Positions 29,984 to 40,246 of a DNA stretch of 64,000 nucleotides are shown here, one piece after another (position 1 is the first letter of the stretch; every line of letters begins with the position of its first letter). A program made the translations under genes and the position numbers. The notes beneath the pieces were generated by a model. The model saw only the letters and a list, made by a program, of their open reading frames with translations, searched no databases and had not been told where the DNA came from. Origin of the DNA: Planctomycetota bacterium (GTDB taxonomy: Bacteria > Planctomycetota > UBA1135 > UBA2386); assembly GCA_025459175.1 (NCBI GenBank), contig JALORC010000045.1, forward strand, positions 1-64,000, written 5' to 3'.

Positions 29984-32728
29984 TCACTTCGCTCGCTTGC
30001 GCCCCAGGAGTTCGAGGTCGATGCGCACGAGATCAGGATCGTCGACACCGATCGTCACGAACCAGTTCTTGTCGATCGTGCCTTGCAGGCTCCGGACGGC
30101 CGTGAGGGCATCCTCGTAGCGCCCGCCGGCCCACGCCGTCAGGCACTGGCCCGAGCGCCAGAAGTCGGCGGGCAACGGTGCCGCGGGTGCCGCGAGATAG
30201 CCTTGGAACATCGCCGCCAGGCGGGCTTCCACTCCCTTCGCGGCCCAGACCTCGCGCGGTTGCCGCGATTCCTTCTGGATGCCATGTAGCGTCCACGCGT
30301 ACCACAGCGGCACCTCGGTGTCGAAGCGCTTGCTGTCCAGGCACTCGACGGCGAAGCGATACATGGCCAGCGTCGAGCCGCCGGCGGCGGGGCGCAGCGA
30401 ATCGAGGTAGGCGCGGAATGCGGGCTGGAAATCGATCTCGGCGTCGAGTGCTCGATCGAACCATTCGCGCGGTGACGCCGGATCGGTCTCCGGATCCATC
30501 GTGGTGACCAGGATCATGCCGGTCGCCGCCTCGGGGCAGTCCGGCTGCAAGGCGTGGGCCGCGGTGAAGTGGCGGGCGGCGGACCGCAGCTGCTCGGCGC
30601 GTGCGGCCTTGCCGAGCTTGCCGTGCTTGCACTTGGTCACCAGGAACAGGCCGGTTGCCATGTGCACGACCCACGGCTGGTCCGCGGCCTTCGCCGTGAT
30701 GGCTGCCACGACATCGCCGTCGACCCAATGGAGGCCAGGCTGCGCGAACTCCTCGTCGCTCCACAGGCAACGCACGAAATGGCGGCCGTCGCGGCCGGCG
30801 AACAGGGGCTCGGCAGCCGCTGCGGCGATGTGCTTGCGCACTTCGGGTTGCAGGCCGCGCCGCCCTTGGCTGATCAAGTACTCCTTCACCCACCAGTGCA
30901 GCAATGATGGGTGTTCCTTCGTCAGGCCCTGGGCCGCCCGCGCGGCCAGCCGGTTCGACTGCTGCGGGTCGCTGTCCGTCAGCGCGCGCGCGGCGACGTA
31001 CATGCCGAGCGGATCCGTGCAGCCGGCTGCCACCACCTTCTCGGCGAGCGTGACGTCGTGCGGCACCTCGAAGGCGGCCGCCTGGCCCAGACCCACCATC
31101 AGCTGGCGTACATCGTCGTCCCAGGCAGGGTCGCGCTTGCCGATGCGGTCGTACGTCGTCTGGTACGCCGCCGCGATCCACTCCGAGAACCTGGTCGAAC
31201 TCGCTCTCGCCGTCGTCGCCTGCTCGTGCGCGGTCAGCGGACGTGCGTTTCCCGCCCGGGGCTGGGCGGCGGTCTCGAAGCCCGCGAACAAGTCCTTGGT
31301 CGCGATCGGCGCGGGTGCGTAGTCCGACAGATGCGGCCGCAGGGTCTTCTGCAGCCAGTCCTCGGTGACGCGGAGCGCCGGCAGCAGCTTCGGCTCGATG
31401 CGCTTGCCGACCTTCTCGTAGAGCTGCGCCGCTTCCTGGCCCCGACCACCGAGCGCGAGCACCGCGATGTGCTGCGTGTTGACGAGGTGCTTCACGACGT
31501 CGTTGCGTGCGGCGGCAAGTTCGCCGGCGTGGACCGCTGCCAACCGCTCCTGTACGGATGCGTCGCCCCACAGGGCCTTCGGATCGCGGGCGTCGAGGCT
31601 CAGGTAGCTGATCGCGTTGCGGTAGAGGCCGGGCACGATCGTGTCGTAGCGCTCGGTCGCCGCGCACTCTTCGGCGAACGCGAGCATCGCCTTCGGCGAC
31701 CCGCCCCAGCGCGGCTGCAGGTAGTGCATGTAGGTCGCGTAGGCATCTTGCCAGTCGAATTGGGCCGCCACGGCGAGATCGAACCAGTGCCGTTGCTCGC
31801 CCGGTTCGCCGCCGCCGGGCCCGAGCACCTTGATCATCGCCGTCGGTGCTTCCGGCAAGCCCGGGAACAGTTGCGCGGCCTCGCTCGCCGCCGCGGCCGC
31901 CGCCTGCAGGTGCTCGCCGAACTTCTCGCGGTCCGAGGCGCCGATGGAACTGGCGGCGCCGCGGCCGCGTGATTCCCACGCCATCGCGACGTGGTGTTCG
32001 GCACGCAACACGAGCGACGCGTAGTTGGGCCTGCCCGCCGCGGCGTCGATGCGATCCAGCAGCTGCAGGTCGTCGGGGCCCGGTGTGCCGCTGCCGAGCT
32101 TCTTCACCAGCGCGAGGTAGAAGCGTTCCTGACCGACCTGGAACTCGTCGCTGCCAGCCATCGCGACGACCGTTTCCTCGAGCGCTGCCTTCGCCTGCTT
32201 CGACTCGTCCCGTTGCCTCGTGGCTGCGGCAAGATGGCTGCGCACCGACTCGATGACGTAGCGCAGTCGGAGCGATGGCTTGCGGGCCTGCAGCTTCGTG
32301 GTCGCCTCGCTCAGCAGTGCACGGGCCATCTCGACGTGCTTCTGTTGCACCAGGACTTCGGCGCGGACCAACTGCACGACGGCGTCGTCGCAGCCGAGCT
32401 CGCGCAGGCGATCGCACGATCCCAGCAGCAACTTGGCCGACTCGGCATCGGCCGGTTGGTCGGTCAGCAGGATCGCGAACGGGCCCATCACGGCCTCGAC
32501 GTGCGGCTTGCACTCGGCCGTCAGCGGGGCGTCGACGCCGCACTCCGCCAGCAGATACCGGCGCCAGAAGGCGACGGTGTCCGCGGCAAGGCGCATCGCG
32601 GTGTAGGCGTCGGGACCGGCCGGTATCGGGCGCGGCTTCCACACCACTTCGTCCTGTGCCGGCAACGGAGTGGCGTGGATCGAGATCAGTGCGGCGAAGG
32701 CGACGGCGGACAGTCGAACGTGCAGCAT
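29984..32728 (-). CDS. Secreted TPR-like hypothetical protein
   Basis: MLHVRLSAVAFAALISIHATPLPAQDEVVWKPRPIP signal peptide; long helical-repeat-like sequence with two related halves. Confidence 0.65.
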   Translation of the reverse strand: MLHVRLSAVAFAALISIHATPLPAQDEVVWKPRPIPAGPDAYTAMRLAADTVAFWRRYLLAECGVDAPLTAECKPHVEAVMGPFAILLTDQPADAESAKLLLGSCDRLRELGCDDAVVQLVRAEVLVQQKHVEMARALLSEATTKLQARKPSLRLRYVIESVRSHLAAATRQRDESKQAKAALEETVVAMAGSDEFQVGQERFYLALVKKLGSGTPGPDDLQLLDRIDAAAGRPNYASLVLRAEHHVAMAWESRGRGAASSIGASDREKFGEHLQAAAAAASEAAQLFPGLPEAPTAMIKVLGPGGGEPGEQRHWFDLAVAAQFDWQDAYATYMHYLQPRWGGSPKAMLAFAEECAATERYDTIVPGLYRNAISYLSLDARDPKALWGDASVQERLAAVHAGELAAARNDVVKHLVNTQHIAVLALGGRGQEAAQLYEKVGKRIEPKLLPALRVTEDWLQKTLRPHLSDYAPAPIATKDLFAGFETAAQPRAGNARPLTAHEQATTARASSTRFSEWIAAAYQTTYDRIGKRDPAWDDDVRQLMVGLGQAAAFEVPHDVTLAEKVVAAGCTDPLGMYVAARALTDSDPQQSNRLAARAAQGLTKEHPSLLHWWVKEYLISQGRRGLQPEVRKHIAAAAAEPLFAGRDGRHFVRCLWSDEEFAQPGLHWVDGDVVAAITAKAADQPWVVHMATGLFLVTKCKHGKLGKAARAEQLRSAARHFTAAHALQPDCPEAATGMILVTTMDPETDPASPREWFDRALDAEIDFQPAFRAYLDSLRPAAGGSTLAMYRFAVECLDSKRFDTEVPLWYAWTLHGIQKESRQPREVWAAKGVEARLAAMFQGYLAAPAAPLPADFWRSGQCLTAWAGGRYEDALTAVRSLQGTIDKNWFVTIGVDDPDLVRIDLELLGRKRAK

Positions 32729-33068
32729 GGCGGTGTGTTCCGAGCTTGGCGCCGGCCAAGAGTTCCCCCGGCCGATCGGCGCACTGTCTCGCGGTGCCGA
32801 GCTGGCGTCCAGCGCCGTGGCACTGTGCACGCGGTGCCTGCCCGCTGGCGCAGCACGAAACGCGATGTGTGGTCGCCGCTGGCGCCTGTGTGAAGGCCAC
32901 GGCTGCGTCGAGTGGGGGAGCCGGAAGCGGGCTCGCGAATCGTGTCCGGGCCCTGGCGAGTTCGCCTGCGGGCGACCTGTATGCCGCGACGACGCCGTTC
33001 TCGTCAGCTCGGCCTTCTGCCAGGCCGCCTTCGGCTGAACCACCGCGGCTGCCGATACGACCGATGCC

Positions 33069-34181
33069 ATGGGTCGATCGATGCTGCTCGGTGCGTTCTG
33101 CTGTTCGCTGCTGCCGTTGCTGGCGCAGACCCCGCCGACCCCGCTGCGGCCGCTGCCGGGGGCGATCCCCGAGATCGTGCTGGCCGCCGACGACGCCGAC
33201 GGCCTCGTCGTCGCCGCCGGTCTCGGCGACGGCGGCATCCCGACGACCACCCGCGGCGACCTGCAGTGGAGCTCGGACGGTTGCGTCACCCCGGGCGGTG
33301 TGCGCATCAGTGTGCGCACGGTCGGCGTCAAGCTGACGTTCCCGTCCGGCACCGAACTGCTGCTGGCCGCCGATGGCCATCTGCACCTGCGTTCGGGAGA
33401 ACGCGGCGGGCCGTTCCCGGGCGGTGTCGAGCTGCGGCTCGGCGATGGTTCGATCGTGCGCGTGACCCTGGTGCAGAGCAACGCCGTGCGCGTGCGCGAC
33501 GTCGTCGTGATCGCCGGTGATCGCATGCTGCAACCGTGGCGGCGCGGCGAGGAGGCCACCGAACTGCCGCGGCGCAGCGCCTGGGCCGGTGCGCACGTCG
33601 CCGTCTGCGGCAGCGGCGGTGACGTCTATCGCGCGATCGCGCTCGGCCCGCTGGTGGTGCTCGATCGGGTGCTGGTCGCCGAGGCGCGCGCGGCGGCGAC
33701 TCCCGAGCAGCGCCTGATCGTGTTGCGTTCCCCGCTGGTGCGCTCGCTGTCGGTGATGCAGCGGCAGCATCGCGAACCCAAGGCCGAAGTGCGGCAGGCC
33801 ATCGCCGCGGTGGCCGCGGTCGCCGACCGCGGCGACACCATCTTCCCCGCCGGAGCCACGCTGCAGCGCGCGGAGCAGGACCGCCTGCGCTGGCTGTTGG
33901 TGGGTGGCTTCGAGCTCGAGCTCGACCTCGACGGACCGCTGGCGCCGCGTCTGCAGCTGTTCGCCGGCATGTCGCCGCTGCCGATGATCGAGTGGACCGC
34001 GCGTGCCGACTCGGCGGCGTTCCTGACCAACCCACGTTCCGATCAGCGCGACCAGCGCTGGCACGGCAACGGCACCCGGCTCGATCGTGTGGCGGTCGAT
34101 CTGCAGGCGCGCGAAGAACTGTTCGAGCGGGCGCACGCGCTCGCGGTGCTGCAGCGCCTGCAGCGCGGTCGCCGGCGCTGA
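33069..34181 (+). CDS. Secreted hypothetical protein
   Basis: Signal peptide MGRSMLLGAFCCSLLPLLAQT; continuous ORF with consistent codon bias. Confidence 0.6.
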   Translation: MGRSMLLGAFCCSLLPLLAQTPPTPLRPLPGAIPEIVLAADDADGLVVAAGLGDGGIPTTTRGDLQWSSDGCVTPGGVRISVRTVGVKLTFPSGTELLLAADGHLHLRSGERGGPFPGGVELRLGDGSIVRVTLVQSNAVRVRDVVVIAGDRMLQPWRRGEEATELPRRSAWAGAHVAVCGSGGDVYRAIALGPLVVLDRVLVAEARAAATPEQRLIVLRSPLVRSLSVMQRQHREPKAEVRQAIAAVAAVADRGDTIFPAGATLQRAEQDRLRWLLVGGFELELDLDGPLAPRLQLFAGMSPLPMIEWTARADSAAFLTNPRSDQRDQRWHGNGTRLDRVAVDLQAREELFERAHALAVLQRLQRGRRR

Positions 34182-34327
34182 GTCGTCGCCGAGGCGGGGC
34201 GCTGCCGCGAACCGTTCCGCGCGCGAGCGGAGCGGCGGGTGGTCGTCGAGGGGGCCTGGTCCTGCCCCCTGTTGCGCATGCTGACCGGGCCACCGCTGGC
34301 TATCCTGTTCGCCTCCATCGATCCACC

Positions 34328-34954
34328 ATGAGCACCTTCACCAAGTTCCTGTTCGTATCCACGCTCGTCGCGCTGCCCCTGCTGGCCCAGGAGCGAAAGG
34401 CGGTCAAGAAGCCGGCCACCTTCCCCGAGGCCGTCGAGCAGGCCAAGAAGGCGGTCGAGGAAGACAAGCTCGGCGCCGCGGTCGCGGCGCTGCAGGCGGC
34501 GATCCGCGACCTGCAGAAGAAGCAGCGGGCCCAGATCCTGACCGCGCTGCCGAAGCCGGAGGGCTTCGAGTTCCGCGACGAGGAGGTCGACGACAAGGGC
34601 CAGGACGCGTTCAACCTCGCGGCGATGGGGCTGACGATCTCGCGCCGCTACGAGAACGGCGACAAGAGCCTGTCGGTCGAGGTCACCGCGAACTCGCCGC
34701 TGATCCAGATGCTCGGGATGATGTTCAACAACCCGGCGCTGGTCGAGGCGCAGGGCGGCGAGATGGTCAAGTACGGCGTGCACAAGGCGATCCTGACCAA
34801 GTCCGGTGACGACGGTCAGGAACTGCAGATCTTGATGCACGACGCGCACCTCATCAAGATCAACAGCCAGGGGGTCGGGGCCGACGACCTGTTGAAGATC
34901 TTCGACCAGGCGTTCGTCGATCGCCTCGAGAAGCCGCTCGGCAAGAACGGCTGA
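34328..34954 (+). CDS. Secreted hypothetical protein
   Basis: MSTFTKFLFVSTLVALPLLAQERKAVKKPATFPEAVEQAKKAVEED; signal peptide. Confidence 0.7.
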   Translation: MSTFTKFLFVSTLVALPLLAQERKAVKKPATFPEAVEQAKKAVEEDKLGAAVAALQAAIRDLQKKQRAQILTALPKPEGFEFRDEEVDDKGQDAFNLAAMGLTISRRYENGDKSLSVEVTANSPLIQMLGMMFNNPALVEAQGGEMVKYGVHKAILTKSGDDGQELQILMHDAHLIKINSQGVGADDLLKIFDQAFVDRLEKPLGKNG

Positions 34955-34972
34955 GTCGGCGCGCCGGGCGCG

Positions 34973-35932
34973 TCAGTTCTTCTTGTGCACCGCGTCGCGG
35001 GCCCGCGGCGAACGGTGCTCTTTCAGTGCGGCATCGACGGCGCCGTCGGTGCGATCCATCCGCAGCAGCGCGTCGAGGGCGCGGCTGGTGTTGGTGGCAC
35101 CGAGCGCCAGCAGCAGCGCCGCGCGGTCGTTCGGCTGGCCGGCGGCCTGCAGCCGGGCCTCGAGCCTGGCCGCGCTGTCCTCGCCGTGCAGCGCCTTGCC
35201 GATGCGGCCGACGGCGCGGGCGTATTCGACGTCGGTGACCTGGCCGAGCGAGACCATCAACGTGTCGAACACACCGTCCAGACGCTGTTCGCCGCACAGC
35301 TCGGCGAGCGCGATCTTGAACGGAACGTCCTCGATCTCGCCGGTGGCGCGGCTGAGCAGGCGGCTCCACTCGGGGCTGCCGAGGTGACTGCGGAGGTCGG
35401 GGCGTTCGGCGAGGTAGCGCGTGGCCTCCATGCGCAGCACCGGTTCACTGCCGATCGCGGTGGAGAACAGTTCGCGCGCGGTCACCGCCGGCGAGGTGCC
35501 GAGATCGCCGCCGGCGAGCAGCCTGGCGAAGCGCACATACGGATCCGCGGCCTGGTCGGCGCCGATCAGCGGATTGCTGCCGGGCCAGCCGACCATCTTG
35601 AAGTAGGGGCCCTGAGCCGCGGGCAGGCCGAGCCGCATGGCGATCGCGGTCGCGTCCTGCAGGCAGTAGAGCCGCGATTGGCGCGGGCTCGGCCGCTGGT
35701 GCAGCGCCAGCTGCGGCCAGTCTAGCACCGTCACCGCGGCCGCGCCGTCGCCGCCGCGGACCGCGTTCAGCACCTGCACCCGGTGCAGCACCAGATCGGC
35801 GTCGTGGGTGGTCTTGCCGACCTGGCGGCCGACCACCACGGCGTCGGCGTCGACGATGCCGCGCCGCAGTTCCTGCGCGGTGGGTGCCGCCGCGAAGGCG
35901 AACGTGGAACAGACGAGGAGCAGCTTGCGCAT
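34973..35932 (-). CDS. Secreted hypothetical protein (HEAT-like C-terminus)
   Basis: MRKLLLVCSTFAFAAAPTAQELRRGIVDADAVVVG; 2-nt gap to the upstream co-oriented gene. Confidence 0.6.
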   Translation of the reverse strand: MRKLLLVCSTFAFAAAPTAQELRRGIVDADAVVVGRQVGKTTHDADLVLHRVQVLNAVRGGDGAAAVTVLDWPQLALHQRPSPRQSRLYCLQDATAIAMRLGLPAAQGPYFKMVGWPGSNPLIGADQAADPYVRFARLLAGGDLGTSPAVTARELFSTAIGSEPVLRMEATRYLAERPDLRSHLGSPEWSRLLSRATGEIEDVPFKIALAELCGEQRLDGVFDTLMVSLGQVTDVEYARAVGRIGKALHGEDSAARLEARLQAAGQPNDRAALLLALGATNTSRALDALLRMDRTDGAVDAALKEHRSPRARDAVHKKN

Positions 35933-35934
35933 GA

Positions 35935-37722
35935 TCAGTTGCCGTAGAAAACCTGCTCGCGCAGGTAGGCCAGATTGAGGCTGTTGAACGCGGTCGCGTT
36001 GTTCAACGCGATGCTGTACGAGAGGGTCGGGCTCATCACGTTGCTGGCGCCGGCGGGGAACAGCGCGCTGTTGCGGATGTGGCCGGGGCTCGAGCCGGGG
36101 AAGTTCGGGTTGTCGCCGTAGAGCCCGAGCGGCATCGCGCCGTCCTGCACGAGGCCCATCGAGTGGCCGCACTCGTGCGCGGTGATGACGGCGCAGAAGC
36201 GCGCGAGGTCGTCGACGGCGGTGAAGAGGTCGTCGCCGCGGCCATCGGTCACGGTGCCGTTCAGGCGTTCGTCGTCCTGCGCGTCGTTGCCGACCGGGGT
36301 GCCGCCGAGCGCCGTGGCGAACGGCGCGAAGGTGACCCGGAACTGGCTCGACCCTGGTGGCCCGAAGCCGGCGTCGACGATCGTGTGCAGGAAGATGCCG
36401 AGCCGCGAGCCCTGGAAGTCGGTGCGCGTGTTGTCGTTCTGCGTCGCGTTGTTGGGGTCGAAGATCGCGACCCCGAGCACGCCGGCGGTGGTCGAGGCGC
36501 CGGCGACGCTGATCTGCGAGTAGCCGAACGAGCCGTAGCTGACGCTCGAGCTGCTGCCGAAGGTCCCGCTCGGCCGCGTCAGCGTGAACTGGATGTTGGT
36601 GCCCGAGTAGAGCGCCTGCAGTTGCTGCAGCAGCGTCGCCTTGAAGCGGTTCCGCACCACTTCATTGCTGTCGGCGCCGGCCTGCGTGTTGGCGATCGGC
36701 GTCGCCGACGCCAGCCCGAGCACCAGCAGCAGGTCCTCGAAGTCGGAGCGGCTGTTGGCGACCGCGGTCACGTCGACCGACACGCCGCCCTGGATCGCGC
36801 TGGTGCTGAACGACTCGACGTCGCGGCTGAAGTCGAGGAACCACACCTGCGCCGGGTTGTTGCCGGTCTCGAACGGCCGCAGCGAATCGGCGAACTGGCG
36901 CACGCTGCACGCGAACGTCTGCGGGTTGGAGCCGAGCCCGCTGTCGTCGACCACCAGACAGGTCAGCACCAGCGGACCGCTCGGGAACGTCATCGAGCTC
37001 GGCACGCGATAGCTGGCGGTGGTGGCACCGGCCGAAACCGCGGTCAGCAGCGGCCGCAGGTCGGTGCCGGCCGGTTGCGACCCCGCGGTCGTGCCGACCG
37101 CGACGCTGGCGGTGATCCGCGTGCTCGCGGTGTCGATGGTGCCGTTGTCGGAGTAGGTGAGGTCGATGGTCCAGCCGTTCGGGGGCACCTGCAGCGTGCC
37201 GCCAGCCGGGCCGGTGCCGTTGAGCGCGCCGTCGATGGCGGCCACGGTGACGTTCGTGATGGTCGGCGCGGTGCCGTCGCCGGCCGTGATCACGACGGGT
37301 GCCGACGGCACCGCCAGCTGGCCGCTCGCGTCGCGCACCGCATCCTGCGCCGGCGCGAGCGCGATCGTCGTCGTGCCCGGCGCGAACGAAACCCCGGCGC
37401 CGAGCGTCACCACCACCGAGTTGCTGCCTTGCAAGGTCGGCGCCGCGGTGACGGTGCCCAGTGTCGCGTTGCTCGACAGCACCACGTCGGCGTCGCTCAC
37501 GGCGAGACCGGTGCCGAGCACGACGGGTTCGGAGAACAGCAGGCGCAGCGAGTCGCCCGGTGCCGGAACGCCGCTGCCACCGACGAAGGACGCCGACACC
37601 AGGGTCGGGGCGGCATCACCGGAACCACCGCCGCCGCCGCCTCCACAGGCAGCGAGCAGCATGGCGGCGAGAGCCAGCAGCACCGGAAAGCGCTGCTGTG
37701 GAGTGGAGATCGTTCCGATCAT
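35935..37722 (-). CDS. Lipoprotein with Ig-like domain and zincin-type metallopeptidase motif
   Basis: Lipobox MLLAACGGGGGGGSG; CAVITAHECGHSMGLVQDGAM contains HExxHxxG. Confidence 0.7.
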   Translation of the reverse strand: MIGTISTPQQRFPVLLALAAMLLAACGGGGGGGSGDAAPTLVSASFVGGSGVPAPGDSLRLLFSEPVVLGTGLAVSDADVVLSSNATLGTVTAAPTLQGSNSVVVTLGAGVSFAPGTTTIALAPAQDAVRDASGQLAVPSAPVVITAGDGTAPTITNVTVAAIDGALNGTGPAGGTLQVPPNGWTIDLTYSDNGTIDTASTRITASVAVGTTAGSQPAGTDLRPLLTAVSAGATTASYRVPSSMTFPSGPLVLTCLVVDDSGLGSNPQTFACSVRQFADSLRPFETGNNPAQVWFLDFSRDVESFSTSAIQGGVSVDVTAVANSRSDFEDLLLVLGLASATPIANTQAGADSNEVVRNRFKATLLQQLQALYSGTNIQFTLTRPSGTFGSSSSVSYGSFGYSQISVAGASTTAGVLGVAIFDPNNATQNDNTRTDFQGSRLGIFLHTIVDAGFGPPGSSQFRVTFAPFATALGGTPVGNDAQDDERLNGTVTDGRGDDLFTAVDDLARFCAVITAHECGHSMGLVQDGAMPLGLYGDNPNFPGSSPGHIRNSALFPAGASNVMSPTLSYSIALNNATAFNSLNLAYLREQVFYGN

Positions 37723-37728
37723 GACGGC

Positions 37729-38295
37729 ATGTCGAAGTGGGCGTTGTTCGCGGCGCATCGCTACGTCCGCGCGGGTGCGGCGGTGCCGCGGGAAATCGGA
37801 CCGGACGGTCGGCCGCTGGTGCGGCCTTGGCGCCGGCGGACGGCGGCTGCCGTGCAGGTGGCACAGCGCATCCGCGCCGGCCGGCCGCAGCCCCGATGGC
37901 CACGTCTGGTCGGCTTCGCCTGCATCGTCCTGGCGGTGCACGCGGCGTTGGATCCGGTTGGTCCGATGGCAGCGCATGTTGCGGCATCTGCATCGGCCGG
38001 ACCAGGGCCTCGGCTGGATCCGATCGTCGTCGAAGCAGCGGTGTCAGGGGAACTTCCCGGCTCGCTGCGGTTCCGCTGGGGCAGCAGCGATCCGGCTCGC
38101 CCGGTCAGCTTGGTGGTGTTCGCGACCGACTACGCGCCGCTGACCAGCCGGTCGGGCCTCGTTGGCACCGAATGGAGCGCCGATCCGGCCCTGCTCGAGC
38201 AGCTTTTGCCCGGACAGACCTACCATTGCGTGCTGCGCGCCGAGGTCGGGTCGCCGATCGTGCAGACTCCGCTCACGAGCTTCGTCATTCGCTGA
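37729..38295 (+). CDS. Hypothetical membrane-anchored protein
   Basis: MSKWALFAAHRYVRAGAAVPREIGPDGRPLVRPWRRR..; one TM segment. Confidence 0.5.
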   Translation: MSKWALFAAHRYVRAGAAVPREIGPDGRPLVRPWRRRTAAAVQVAQRIRAGRPQPRWPRLVGFACIVLAVHAALDPVGPMAAHVAASASAGPGPRLDPIVVEAAVSGELPGSLRFRWGSSDPARPVSLVVFATDYAPLTSRSGLVGTEWSADPALLEQLLPGQTYHCVLRAEVGSPIVQTPLTSFVIR

Positions 38296-38402
38296 TCCCG
38301 AACCGCCGTTGGTATCGTCCGCTGCGTCGGTCGGTGCGTCCTAACTCAACTCTGGAAAAGGAGATACCGAAAAGTGGCCTGCGTGGGGAACGCCCCCCTC
38401 GC

Positions 38403-39353
38403 ATGCAACCGGGACACAAGCGGATGATGAAGCTCGCGGTCGGGGAAGTCGTTGAGGGCTACCGGATCACACGGTTCCTGGGACGCGGTGGCTTTGCCTC
38501 CGTGTTCCTCGCCCAGCACGAACAGACTGGCAACAAGGTCGCCTTGAAGGTCGGCGGAATCTCGGGTGGCGGGCGTCAGGTGACGCGGCTGCTCGAAGTG
38601 ACGTCGCGTCGCACCCCGGAGGGCATCAGCCCCGACGAGCTGCCGGCCGAGGCCGTGTTCTTCGAGCCCAAGGGCGTGCGGATCGACCTGTTCGACGAGC
38701 AGGAAGTCCGTCACCTGCTGCAGCGGGAGGGGGACCTGCTGGCCAACTGCCAGCACGAGAACCTGGTCGCGGTCGTCGACCGCCTGATGATCGACGGCAA
38801 TCCGGTGCTGGTGCTCGACTACGTGCGCGGCAAGACGCTGCGCGAGAAGATCCGCAGCCTCGAGGGCATCCACCTGAACTGGTTCCTGGCGATCGTGCGC
38901 GCCCTGGTGTCGCTGCGCACCGCCGGCACGCTCGACTGGCACGGTGACCTGAAGCCCGAGAACATCGTCGTCAAGCCGAGCGGCAAGGTGGTGCTGCTCG
39001 ACCCGGCGCTGCGCTCCGAGGATCGCCGCGTGGTGACGACGACGCCGCACTACAACCCGATGCTGTTGACGGACAGCAAGGCGGACGTGATGGCGATCGG
39101 CATCATGATCTACGAGATCCTGACCGGCACGCTGCCGTTCGACGAAGTGCCGTGGGAGTTCGCCGGCCGCCAGAGCGGCGGCGAGACGCAGCGGCTGTCG
39201 TTGAGCTACTTCTTCAGCTACGCGCCGCCCCACGTGCTCAACCCGAAGACGCCCGAGGAACTCGAGCGCATCGTCTACCGCTGCATCACGGTGCCGGGCT
39301 ACGGGCTCGACGAGCTGAAGACCGACCTCGAGACGTTCATCAGCAAGGCGTGA
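38403..39353 (+). CDS. Atypical Ser/Thr protein kinase
   Basis: YRITRFLGRGGFASVFLAQH..VALKV..DWHGDLKPENIVVKPSGKVVLLDPALRS..DVMAIGIMIYEILTGTLPF; AAGGAG-type RBS region upstream. Confidence 0.88.
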   Translation: MQPGHKRMMKLAVGEVVEGYRITRFLGRGGFASVFLAQHEQTGNKVALKVGGISGGGRQVTRLLEVTSRRTPEGISPDELPAEAVFFEPKGVRIDLFDEQEVRHLLQREGDLLANCQHENLVAVVDRLMIDGNPVLVLDYVRGKTLREKIRSLEGIHLNWFLAIVRALVSLRTAGTLDWHGDLKPENIVVKPSGKVVLLDPALRSEDRRVVTTTPHYNPMLLTDSKADVMAIGIMIYEILTGTLPFDEVPWEFAGRQSGGETQRLSLSYFFSYAPPHVLNPKTPEELERIVYRCITVPGYGLDELKTDLETFISKA

Positions 39354-39371
39354 ACTCGGGGTCGCAGCGCT

Positions 39372-40118
39372 TCACCGCGGGCGCGCGGCCGAGCTCGGCT
39401 CTTCGTTCATGATGCCGGCGGCGCCGGAGCCGATCAGCACGACCAGCATGCCCAGCAAGGTGGCCAGCAGCTGCGTCTGATTGCCCGTCTGCGTGTCGCC
39501 GAGGAAGGCGAGCAGGTGCACGCCGATGCCGATCGCCGCGCTCCGGAAGCGGCCGGCGCTGGCCAGGAACCACGCCAGGCCGGCGGTGCCGGCGGCGATC
39601 GACGAGCGCACCAGCAGGCTGATCGACCAACCGGTCAGCAGACCTTGCACCGCGCCGGCGATGGCGAACACCACCGCGCTGGCGGCGAGGCACCGCAGGC
39701 AGGCCAGCACGGCCGCGGCCGAGCTCTCGATCCGCGGCGGCGGCGGCAGCACGGCCATGGGCGGTGTGGTCGGTGTCGCGGTCGATTCCGTCCGCGGTGG
39801 TTCGCGCCAGTCGTCCGCCGACGGCGTGGTCATGAACACCTGCTCCAGCGGCGCCACCTGGTCGGTGAACAGCGCTGTCTTCGGCGGCTCGCGATCCGCT
39901 TCCTTGGCCGCGATCCGGCGCTGCAGTTCGAGCAGGCGCCGTTCGGTGTAGTTCTCGCGTGGCGCCTGCGCGAGCTTGCGCGCGAGTTCGCGGACCTTCG
40001 GATCGTCGAAGGCCGCGCTCCCGTCGCGCCATTGGCCGCGCTTGTCCGCCGCTTCGATCGAGTTCTTGAGCTCGTCGTCGTCGTCGAAGGCGTCGGTGAT
40101 GTCGTCGTTCTTGCCCAT
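39372..40118 (-). CDS. Hypothetical membrane protein
   Basis: MGKNDDITDAFDDDDELKNSIEAADKRGQ..., C-terminal TM cluster. Confidence 0.65.
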   Translation of the reverse strand: MGKNDDITDAFDDDDELKNSIEAADKRGQWRDGSAAFDDPKVRELARKLAQAPRENYTERRLLELQRRIAAKEADREPPKTALFTDQVAPLEQVFMTTPSADDWREPPRTESTATPTTPPMAVLPPPPRIESSAAAVLACLRCLAASAVVFAIAGAVQGLLTGWSISLLVRSSIAAGTAGLAWFLASAGRFRSAAIGIGVHLLAFLGDTQTGNQTQLLATLLGMLVVLIGSGAAGIMNEEPSSAARPR

Positions 40119-40246
40119 CCGGCGCTCCCATCGGTCGCCGGCGGTGCCCGAGTTGAGACAGTGTCACCGTGACGGTGCTGCGGCAGGCTGCATCAGTTCG
40201 GGCCCGGTTCGTCTCGGGTCGGGGCCACGCGCTGCCGGTCCGCCGG

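Noticed and set aside
37640-37660. Poly-G/poly-Gly tract in the 35935-37722 lipoprotein (AACGGGGGGGSG)
   Set aside because: Common flexible linker directly after a lipobox cysteine; not unusual.
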